From: Gemmatimonadota bacterium
GTDB lineage: Bacteria > Gemmatimonadota > Gemmatimonadetes > Longimicrobiales > Gaopeijiaceae
NCBI GenBank assembly: GCA_018678395.1
Contig: JAHHMJ010000422.1
Span: 1-5,038 of the forward strand
DNA: 5,038 bases
Direction: 5' to 3'
In this document: positions 1-5,038 of the stretch, piece by piece
Position numbering within the stretch: the stretch's first letter is position 1
Layout: each line of letters begins with the position of its first letter
Made by a program: the position numbers and the translations under genes
The notes under the pieces: generated by a model
Databases searched by the model: none
Told to the model about the DNA's origin: nothing
The model's input: the letters and a program-made list of their open reading frames with translations, nothing else

Positions 1-1141
1 CCGCAGGACTCTCGGCCTCCGGGCCGCGCACGAACAACGCCATCTGATCGTCGGCGGGCGCCGGTCCGGCCGTCGAGGCACGCGCGGATTCGCGGGGATG
101 GTCCGCTGGGGCCGACACGGGCTCCGAACGCCCCAGGGGCGCGGAGCTGACCGCGCCGGACAGGGCCGCCCGCACCGCAGCCTCCACCGCCTCTTCGATC
201 GCCGCCCGGTCGCGGAAGCGCACCTCCGCCTTGGCCGGATGAACATTGACGTCCACCGTTCCGCGAGGGACCTCCAGGTTCAGAAAGACCCACGGCCGGA
301 CGCCGGCGGGAATCGTCGTCCGGTATCCGCGTTCCGCGGCGCGGAGGAGTGCCGGTTCGCGAAAGGGGCGTCCGTCGACGAAGAGGTGTGCGCGGCGCGT
401 CCCGGGCCGTGCGGCGTCGGGCCGTTGGATCCACCCGCGCACGACCGTTCCGCCCAGAGGGAGATAGGTCGGGATCAGGGTCGCGGCCGCTTCGTCGCCC
501 CACACCGACCCGACGCGGGCCCGCATGTCCTCGGCCGCGGGGACGTCGAGGAGAGTCCGGTCACCGGAGTGGAGAATCACCGTGACCTCGGGATGCGCAA
601 GCGCGAGGGTAGCCAGGGCCTCGGAGATCGCGCGGGCCTCGGCGCCGGCGGACTTGAGGAACCGACTGCGGGCGGGCGCGTTGAAGAAGAGGTTCTGCAC
701 CTCGATCGTCGTCCCGTGCCGCCTCGCCGCATCGGAGACCTCGAGGATGCGGCCACCGTGGACGCGGATTGCCGTCCCCACGTCCTCGCCCCGAGCGCAG
801 GTCTCGAGCCGCATGCGAGCAACGGCGGCAATGCTCGGAAGGGCCTCCCCTCGGAAGCCGAAGCTGCGAATGCCCCGCAGGTCGTCGGCCGCCCGGATCT
901 TGCTCGTCGCGTGACGGTCGAGCGAGAGAATCGCGTCCGCTCGTGCCATCCCGTGTCCGTCGTCGGCGACACGAATCCGGCGCTTCCCTCCCGACTCGAT
1001 GTGGACCTCGATCCGCCGGGCGCCCGCGTCCAAGGAGTTCTCGACCAGCTCCTTGACCACGGACGCCGGGCGCTCGACGACCTCGCCGGCGGCGATCTGG
1101 TTGGCGACCGCGTCCGGAAGGACCTCGATGCGGCGGGTCAC
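1..1141 (-). CDS. mutL: DNA mismatch repair protein MutL, N-terminal part (3' end beyond the window)
   Basis: MutL is the GHKL-family ATPase that couples mismatch recognition by MutS to strand incision and removal. About 380 codons are visible. The ATPase signature is intact: NQIAAGEVVERPASVVKE from residue 14, the catalytic Glu at 31 (equivalent to E. coli E29), the Mg-binding Asn at 35 within ENSLDAGA, DDGHGM at 60-65, GFRGEAL at 95-101 and LFFNAPAR at 151-158. The second, S5-like domain carries LFVDGRPF (253-260) and VDVNVHPAK (296-304), whose Lys304 matches the conserved nucleotide-contacting lysine. From about residue 335 an Ala/Pro/Ser-rich linker begins and the window ends inside it. 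The C-terminal dimerisation domain is therefore not visible, and whether this MutL is an endonuclease cannot be told. The start is a GTG at 1141, chosen because it gives the family's normal N terminus, overlaps the tatD stop in a GTGA and follows a GGAGG. The first in-frame ATG is at residue 65, inside the ATPase core, so it cannot be the start. Confidence 0.96.
   Translation of the reverse strand, partial: MTRRIEVLPDAVANQIAAGEVVERPASVVKELVENSLDAGARRIEVHIESGGKRRIRVADDGHGMARADAILSLDRHATSKIRAADDLRGIRSFGFRGEALPSIAAVARMRLETCARGEDVGTAIRVHGGRILEVSDAARRHGTTIEVQNLFFNAPARSRFLKSAGAEARAISEALATLALAHPEVTVILHSGDRTLLDVPAAEDMRARVGSVWGDEAAATLIPTYLPLGGTVVRGWIQRPDAARPGTRRAHLFVDGRPFREPALLRAAERGYRTTIPAGVRPWVFLNLEVPRGTVDVNVHPAKAEVRFRDRAAIEEAVEAAVRAALSGAVSSAPLGRSEPVSAPADHPRESARASTAGPAPADDQMALFVRGPEAESPA
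32..46 (-). other. Putative beta-clamp-binding pentapeptide in the MutL linker
   Basis: Residues 366-370 of MutL read QMALF, which fits the bacterial sliding-clamp-binding consensus Q-L/M-x-L-F. It lies in the Pro/Ala-rich linker after the S5-like domain, where a flexible short motif would be accessible. In known bacterial MutL proteins the clamp contact is usually assigned to the C-terminal domain, so this would be an additional or alternative site. The match is five residues long and could be chance. Confidence 0.4.
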
Positions 1142-1917
1142 GACGAGGCCCCCTCCGCGGGCAACCCGTAGAATCGGGCTGCGTTCCTCGCGGTGATCTC
1201 GGCGACCTCGTCGACGCTCCGGTCGAGGATCCGGGCCACCACGGCCGCCGTGTGCGCCACGTACGCGGGCTCGTTCCGTCGCCCTCGCCGAGGGACGGGC
1301 GCCAGGTAGGGTGCGTCGGTCTCGATCAGCAGGCGATCGAGAGGCACCCGCAGGATCTGCTCCGCGCCCTCGAACCGACGGAAGGTCACGATCCCGCTGA
1401 ACGAGACGTACCAGCCGGCGGCGAGTGCGTCGTCCATGAGGGCGTCGCCACCGGTGAAGCAGTGCAGGACACCCGAGACCTCGCCGGCCGCTCCGGCCAG
1501 CTCGGCCCGCATCGCCTCGTCGGCGTCGCGACAGTGGACCACGAGGGGAAGCCCGGTCTCGCCCGCCATGGCGACCTGCCGGCGGAAGGCGTCGAGCTGC
1601 TCGTCGCGCGGCGAGAAGTCGTAGTGGAAGTCGAGGCCGCATTCACCCACGGCCACCACGCGCTCACGGTCGAGCAGCGCCCGAATGCGGCGCCAGCCCT
1701 CTGCGTCGGCGGTCTCGGCCTCGTGCGGGTGGAGCCCGGCGGTCGACCAGATCCACGGAGTGCGCTCGGCGATCGCGAGCGCCTGTTCGGCGTCTGCGGG
1801 AGTGGACCCGATGCAGACCGCCCTCCCTACACCCGCCTCCACCGCCCGCTGCAGGACGGCGTCCCGATCGTCGTCGAACGCCTCGGCCGTGAGGTGGCAG
1901 TGGCTGTCGAAGAGCAT
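1138..1917 (-). CDS. tatD: TatD-family metal-dependent deoxyribonuclease
   Basis: This is a 259-residue protein, the normal length for the TatD family of TIM-barrel metallohydrolases. Members act as Mg- or divalent-metal-dependent 3'-5' exonucleases in DNA repair and degradation and are cytoplasmic; despite the name they are not needed for Tat export. The full set of metal ligands is visible: DSHCHL (His6 and His8), GECGLD with Glu92, the VVHCR His128, the LHCF His152 and the ETDAPYL Asp201. GLHPH (61-65) and the terminal NAARFYGL (245-252) are further family hallmarks. The start is fixed by MLFDSHCHL, the usual N terminus of the family, and there is no in-frame alternative nearby. The gene begins 29 bp after secF and its TGA overlaps the mutL GTG. 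Paralogues such as YcfH and YjjV share these motifs, so the exact subfamily and substrate are not settled; YcfH-type is the most likely. Confidence 0.95.
   Translation of the reverse strand: MLFDSHCHLTAEAFDDDRDAVLQRAVEAGVGRAVCIGSTPADAEQALAIAERTPWIWSTAGLHPHEAETADAEGWRRIRALLDRERVVAVGECGLDFHYDFSPRDEQLDAFRRQVAMAGETGLPLVVHCRDADEAMRAELAGAAGEVSGVLHCFTGGDALMDDALAAGWYVSFSGIVTFRRFEGAEQILRVPLDRLLIETDAPYLAPVPRRGRRNEPAYVAHTAAVVARILDRSVDEVAEITARNAARFYGLPAEGASS
1152..1156 (-). promoter_or_regulatory. Ribosome binding site of mutL, inside the tatD coding end
   Basis: GGAGG followed by GGG lies 10 bases before the mutL GTG, within the last codons of tatD (encoding part of PAEGASS). It decides the GTG start at 1141 and, with the 4-base GTGA overlap, suggests that mutL translation is coupled to tatD. 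Confidence 0.65.
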
Positions 1918-1931
1918 TCCGGGTGGAGCGG

Positions 1932-1936
1932 CCTCC
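1932..1936 (-). promoter_or_regulatory. Possible ribosome binding site of tatD with long spacing
   Basis: The only Shine-Dalgarno-like run in the 29-bp secF-tatD gap is GGAGG, and it ends 14 bases before the ATG. This is longer than the usual 5-10. The start itself is secure from the protein, so either the spacing is tolerated or tatD relies partly on coupling to secF translation. Confidence 0.4.
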
Positions 1937-1946
1937 GTACCGCGCG

Positions 1947-2912
1947 TCAGACCGAAGCCGGCCGGGGACGCCGCTTCTTGCGCTGCTTGTCCTTGTCTCC
2001 GCCCTCACCCATGCGCTTGCGGATCTCCACCAGCGCCGGCGACGCCACGAAGATCGACGAGTAGGTCCCGATCAGGACTCCGAGAATCAGCACTCCCGAG
2101 AAGTCCCGGATCACCGCGGGCCCGACCAGAAGGAGCGCTCCCAGCACGGCGAGAGTCGTCCCCGACGTGAGCACCGTCCGCGGCAGGGTCTCGTTGATCG
2201 AACGGTCGATCAGCTCGATCTGATCGAGCTTGCGAGCGCCCTTCATCGCCATGTTCTCCCGGATGCGGTCGAACACCACGATGGTGTCGTTGAGCGAGTA
2301 CCCGACGATCGTGAGGATGGCGGCGACCGTGGGCAGCATGATCTCGATTCGGAATACCGCGAGGAAGCCGAGCGTGATCAGGATGTCGTGCATCGTCGCG
2401 ATCACGGCGGCCATGCCGAAGCGCAGCTCGAAGCGGATCGCCAGGTAGATCAGCGTCAGCACGAACGAGAACAGAATGGCGAAGAGCGCCTTCTGCTGGA
2501 GCTCGGCGCCGATCTTCGGCCCCACCAGCTCGGTGCGGGAAATGTCGAACGAGCCCGCGCCGAAAGCGGTCTCCAGCTGGGCCTCGATGGTGGTGCGCAC
2601 GGCATCGACCGAAGCACCCTCGTCGAGCGGCGCGCGGATGACGTACTCATTCTCTCCGGAGAAGCGGGTCACCTCGGGGCCGGATGCACCTCCGAGGGCG
2701 TCTCGCACCGCCCCGACCCCATAGTCTTCTTCGAAGTGGACCTGCACCAGCGACCCGCCGGTGAAGTCGACCCCGTAGTCCAACCACGAGCCGAGGGTCG
2801 CCACGTTGACGATCATGGCTCCGATGCCGAGCGCGATCGCAATGGACGACACGACGTACGCCGCACGGCGCTTGTCGATGAATTTGTAGTGGGCGTCGCC
2901 GAAGATGCGCAT
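1947..2912 (-). CDS. secF: Protein-export membrane protein SecF
   Basis: SecF forms with SecD the inner-membrane complex that uses proton flow to pull translocating proteins out of SecYEG. At 321 residues it is close to the usual family length (about 300-325). Visible in order: a short cytoplasmic N terminus; TM1 (about 17-39); the signature GVDFTGG at 47-53; a periplasmic P4-type domain (about 55-138); and five more hydrophobic segments at about 141-160, 166-186, 191-212, 247-264 and 269-292. TM4 ends in GYSLNDTIVVFDRIRE (204-219). Asp209 there and Arg245 in TLPRT correspond to the proton-path Asp and Arg of TM10 and TM11 described for Thermus SecDF. After the last TM a strongly basic tail (305-317, nine Lys/Arg) should lie in the cytoplasm. 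The ATG follows the secD stop by 4 bp with no clear Shine-Dalgarno sequence, suggesting translational coupling. Confidence 0.97.
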   Translation of the reverse strand: MRIFGDAHYKFIDKRRAAYVVSSIAIALGIGAMIVNVATLGSWLDYGVDFTGGSLVQVHFEEDYGVGAVRDALGGASGPEVTRFSGENEYVIRAPLDEGASVDAVRTTIEAQLETAFGAGSFDISRTELVGPKIGAELQQKALFAILFSFVLTLIYLAIRFELRFGMAAVIATMHDILITLGFLAVFRIEIMLPTVAAILTIVGYSLNDTIVVFDRIRENMAMKGARKLDQIELIDRSINETLPRTVLTSGTTLAVLGALLLVGPAVIRDFSGVLILGVLIGTYSSIFVASPALVEIRKRMGEGGDKDKQRKKRRPRPASV

Positions 2913-2916
2913 GGGC

Positions 2917-4581
2917 TCAGATGCTGATGGGGTCGGAAGCCTTCTTTCCCTGCAGGTAGAGCAGGAAGAAGGTCCGGGTGACGTAGATCGCCGAGAAGAA
3001 CGAAGCGACGATCCCGATCGAGAGCGTGACCGCGAATCCGCGGACGGGTCCGGTGCCGAACTGGAAGAGGATCAGCGCCGTGATGAGCGTCGTCACGTTG
3101 GCGTCGACGATCGCGGAGAGCGCGTGGCCGAAGCCCTCGTCGACCGCGGTGCGGGTCGCCCGCCCCGCTGCCAACTCCTCTCGAATGCGCTCGAAGATGA
3201 GCACGTTGGCGTCCACCGCCATTCCCACCGAGAGAATGAGTCCCGCGATGCCCGGCAGCGTGAGGGTAGCGCCGATACCGGCCATCCCGCCCATCACGAG
3301 GATCAGGTAGATCGTGAGGGCCACGATCGACAGCATGCCCGCGACCCGGTAGTACCCGATCATGATGAACAGCACGAGAATCACGCCGACGATTCCGGCG
3401 ATTTCGCCCTGATCGATGGAATCCTGCCCGAGCGACGGTCCGACGGTGCGCTCCTCCATGATCCGCAGTGGCGTCGTCAGAGCACCCGCGCGAAGAACGA
3501 GGGCCAGGTCCCTGGCCTCTTCCAGCGGGGCCCCAGCCATTTCGATCTGGCCCGACGCCCCGATCCGATCGCGGATGATCGGCGCGCTCATGACCTCGCC
3601 GTCGAGCACGATCGCGAGATACTCGTTGACGTTCGCGCCCGTGAACCGCGAGAAGAGCCGTCCGCCAGCGCGATTGAACTGGAAGTTCACGATCGCCTGG
3701 TTGAACTGCGGATCACGCTGGGCCTGGGCGTCCTCGAGGTATTCCCCCGACATGAAGGCCTCTTCGACGAGAACGTACAGCCTGCGGTACGTGCGCGCGG
3801 CCAGGCCGAGCGGCTCGTTGCCCCACTGAAGCGAGATGTTGCGGGGCAGCGCGGCCTGAGCGGCCGGTGTGCTCAGGAAGAGGCGTGCCGTGGGCACGTC
3901 CTCCTCGTCGACCAGATACGTGCCGGGGGAGTCTCCGGCCCGCAGCAGCGACGAGAACGGCCGGAGGTTGAGCTCCGGCTCGGCGGTTTCCTGCTCCGCC
4001 TCGTCCGTCGCGGCCGCGGAATCCTGTGCGGCATCCGCGGACGCCGAGTCCGCAGCGGCATCCGTCGAATCCGAGCCGAACATCTCCTCGAGCAGATCGC
4101 CCGTCGGAGCCTCGATGTCGCGCCCGAGCGCCCGGATCGAGTCCACCCCGAGCGACGAGACGAGCGCGCGATCGATGCGAGCGAGACCGGCCTGACTCAT
4201 GCCGTCGATGTCGACGAGCTTGAACTCGAGGAAGGCGGCCTGCTGGATGATGTCGCGGGCGCGATCCGTGTCCGAGATCCCGGCCAACTCGACGATGATC
4301 CGCTCCGATCCCGACTTCTGGATCAGGGGCTCCTCGACCCCGAACTCGTCGATCCGAGTACGGAGCACCTGCTCCGCCTGGTCGATCCCGGCAGCGCGCG
4401 CTTCGGGAGTGAGGGTGCCGAGCGAGTCGTCGACCTCGAGCACCAGGTGCATACCGCCCTGGAGGTCGAGGCCGAGCTTGATGGGTGAGCCCGTATCACG
4501 GTAGTTGCCATACAGCTGCCACATCGCTCCGAGGGCGATGACGAGCACCGTGATGAGGCGCCCCCGCACCGATTTGAACAT
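2917..4581 (-). CDS. secD: Protein translocase subunit SecD
   Basis: SecD is the larger partner of SecF in proton-driven late-stage protein export at the inner membrane. With the ATG at 4581 it has 554 residues. Visible in order: TM1 (about 8-24); the signature GLDLQGG (37-43); the P1 periplasmic region, with LEFKLVD at 118-124, an acidic Ala/Ser/Asp insert at 169-203 and the strand motif LAIVLDGEVMSAPII at 322-336; the motif TVGPSLGQDSI at 379-389; then five hydrophobic segments at about 391-410, 414-435, 440-463, 488-507 and 512-540. TM4 carries GMAVDANVLIFERIREE (453-469), with Asp457 at the position of the essential proton-path Asp (D340 of Thermus SecDF). An in-frame TTG at 4632 would add 17 residues, but MFKSVRGRL gives the usual short basic lead into TM1, so ATG is preferred. 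No clear Shine-Dalgarno sequence precedes either start. secF follows 4 bp downstream, and no yajC lies directly upstream. Confidence 0.97.
   Translation of the reverse strand: MFKSVRGRLITVLVIALGAMWQLYGNYRDTGSPIKLGLDLQGGMHLVLEVDDSLGTLTPEARAAGIDQAEQVLRTRIDEFGVEEPLIQKSGSERIIVELAGISDTDRARDIIQQAAFLEFKLVDIDGMSQAGLARIDRALVSSLGVDSIRALGRDIEAPTGDLLEEMFGSDSTDAAADSASADAAQDSAAATDEAEQETAEPELNLRPFSSLLRAGDSPGTYLVDEEDVPTARLFLSTPAAQAALPRNISLQWGNEPLGLAARTYRRLYVLVEEAFMSGEYLEDAQAQRDPQFNQAIVNFQFNRAGGRLFSRFTGANVNEYLAIVLDGEVMSAPIIRDRIGASGQIEMAGAPLEEARDLALVLRAGALTTPLRIMEERTVGPSLGQDSIDQGEIAGIVGVILVLFIMIGYYRVAGMLSIVALTIYLILVMGGMAGIGATLTLPGIAGLILSVGMAVDANVLIFERIREELAAGRATRTAVDEGFGHALSAIVDANVTTLITALILFQFGTGPVRGFAVTLSIGIVASFFSAIYVTRTFFLLYLQGKKASDPISI
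3973..4077 (-). other. Acidic low-complexity insert within SecD
   Basis: SecD residues 169-203 consist almost wholly of Ala, Ser, Asp, Glu, Thr and Gln, with no aromatic residue and no positive charge. The segment is predicted to be disordered. It sits between two conserved parts of the large P1 periplasmic domain and keeps the reading frame. The coding bases are themselves repetitive (gcggcatccg and gcatccgcgg repeats on the plus strand around 4028-4062), consistent with growth by slippage. A periplasmic acidic loop here could be a neutral linker or a contact surface. Confidence 0.7.
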
Positions 4582-4631
4582 GATCGGCCGTGGTTCGTGG
4601 AGAAGAGTCCGAGAACACGCAACAGCCTGCA

Positions 4632-4660
4632 AAGCTGTCGACGAGTCGTGGGGGTGTCAA
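4632..4660 (-). promoter_or_regulatory. Possible promoter of the secD-secF-tatD-mutL unit
   Basis: A perfect TTGACA (4660-4655) lies on the coding strand 74 bases before the secD ATG. A 17-base spacer leads to CAGCTT (4637-4632), a poor -10 match with only two of six bases. Transcription would start near 4625, giving a leader of about 45 bases. The supposed -10 also overlaps a small inverted repeat (ACAGC, 7-base loop, GCTGT; 4638-4622). The -35 match and position are suggestive; the -10 is weak. Confidence 0.3.
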
Positions 4661-4661
4661 T

Positions 4662-4673
4662 TCGGGTACCCGA
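4662..4673. repeat. Perfect 12-bp palindrome upstream of secD
   Basis: TCGGGTACCCGA is its own reverse complement and ends one base before the TTGACA candidate -35 box. A dyad next to a promoter is a typical place for an operator, but no regulator is encoded nearby, and short GC-rich palindromes do arise by chance. Confidence 0.35.
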
Positions 4674-4706
4674 CCCGTCACAACGGGATCCGGGAAGAAG
4701 TCGGTT

Positions 4707-4719
4707 CCGGGGTCCCCGG
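4707..4719 (-). terminator. GC-rich inverted repeat right after the GGDEF stop, weak terminator candidate
   Basis: CCGGGG-A-CCCCGG begins at the first base after the TGA of the GGDEF gene. As RNA it can fold as a 5-bp stem with a 3-base loop. It is followed by mixed sequence (AACCGACTTCTTCCC), not a U-run, so it is not a classic intrinsic terminator and may only stabilise the 3' end or slow polymerase. Confidence 0.25.
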
Positions 4720-5038
4720 TCAGAGGTAGGCGGCCCTCTGTTTGGCGCGCTTCTCGCGATACATCGCCGCGTCGGCCTGCGCGAGCAGGTCGTCGAGGCT
4801 GACCTCGGCGTCACCGACCGCTCGGGCCACGCCGACCGAGGCCGCCAGCTGGAAGGGCGCATCCTCGGACGAATTGTGGACCGAGACCCCCTCGCGCAGC
4901 CTCTGTGCCAGCCATTCGGCCGGCTCGCCGGAGGTCTCCAGGGCCAGGACCGCGAACTCGTCCCCGCCCAGTCGGGCGACGATGTCCGAGCGCCGGAATG
5001 TGCTGCGCAGGATCTTCGCTACGCGACGGAGGGCCTGG
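4720..5038 (-). CDS. GGDEF-domain diguanylate cyclase, C-terminal end (5' end beyond the window)
   Basis: The last 105 codons are visible, ending in TGA at 4722-4720. GGDEF domains make the second messenger cyclic di-GMP from two GTP. The active-site loop is the canonical GGDEF (visible residues 24-28), preceded by RRSD at 15-18. This is the RxxD inhibitory I-site, correctly placed five residues upstream, so the enzyme looks catalytically competent and subject to product feedback. ASVGVA and LLAQADAAMYREK downstream complete the usual C-terminal half of the domain, and the protein ends six residues later (QRAAYL) with no EAL or other domain after it. The start and any sensory or membrane N terminus lie beyond the window, so the input signal is unknown. 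It is co-directional with secD, but the 138-bp gap suggests a separate transcription unit. Confidence 0.93.
   Translation of the reverse strand, partial: QALRRVAKILRSTFRRSDIVARLGGDEFAVLALETSGEPAEWLAQRLREGVSVHNSSEDAPFQLAASVGVARAVGDAEVSLDDLLAQADAAMYREKRAKQRAAYL

Noticed and set aside
577..972. Minus-strand 131-codon open frame in a different frame from mutL
   Set aside because: It overlaps the MutL ATPase core in the wrong frame and has Arg/Ser/Pro-rich composition typical of a shifted high-G+C frame.
98..1171. Long plus-strand open frame opposite mutL
   Set aside because: It is a high-G+C antisense shadow. The minus strand carries a complete set of MutL motifs, while the plus-strand translation is rich in Arg/Gly/Pro with no recognisable domain.
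1923..2927. Long plus-strand open frame opposite secF (334 codons)
   Set aside because: It is mostly antisense to a clear SecF gene; its translation is Arg/Asp/His-rich with no domain and no ribosome binding site support.
2905..4488. Long plus-strand open frame opposite secD (527 codons)
   Set aside because: It mirrors the SecD codon pattern; the translation is full of Arg, Asp and Glu without folds or motifs. The length is explained by the scarcity of stops in high-G+C antisense frames.
4582..4632. 17-residue N-terminal extension of SecD from a TTG
   Set aside because: TTG is a rarer start, no ribosome binding site precedes it, the extension is unlike SecD N termini, and it would overlap the candidate -10 element.
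4707..4719. Strong intrinsic terminator after the GGDEF gene
   Set aside because: The inverted repeat is short and lacks a following U-run, so it is listed only as a weak candidate.

Overview
The window is ordinary bacterial chromosome of high G+C content, about two thirds by eye. All five recognisable genes lie on the minus strand, so transcription runs from the right end of the window to the left. In transcription order they are: the C-terminal end of a GGDEF diguanylate cyclase (4720-5038, cut by the window edge), secD (2917-4581), secF (1947-2912), tatD (1138-1917) and the N-terminal two thirds or so of mutL (1-1141, cut by the window edge). I see no mobile element, CRISPR array, tRNA, rRNA, phage gene or defence module.

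Organism: high G+C, separate SecD and SecF proteins, an acidic Ala/Ser/Asp-rich insert in SecD and a GTG-initiated mutL all fit a Gram-negative-like, high-G+C phylum such as Gemmatimonadota. This is inference from style and gene order. No sequence here is diagnostic at phylum level.

Layout: secD and secF are separated by 4 bp, secF and tatD by 29 bp, and tatD and mutL overlap by 4 bp (GTGA), so secD-secF-tatD-mutL looks like one transcription unit. The 138-bp gap 4582-4719 between the GGDEF gene and secD is the only sizeable non-coding stretch. It holds a GC-rich inverted repeat right after the GGDEF stop, a perfect 12-bp palindrome, and a TTGACA hexamer that could be a -35 box for the operon. 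No stretch longer than 300 bases lacks a gene.

Function: SecD and SecF are the membrane subunits that use the proton-motive force to help the SecYEG translocon complete protein export. TatD is a metal-dependent nuclease of the amidohydrolase superfamily, and MutL is the mismatch-repair ATPase. The two pairs are not obviously linked in function. The link is co-transcription of export and DNA-maintenance housekeeping genes. yajC, often found just upstream of secD, is absent here. I found no undescribed system. The points most worth checking are a possible beta-clamp-binding pentapeptide in the MutL linker, the acidic insert in SecD, the basic tail of SecF and the palindrome next to the presumed secD promoter.
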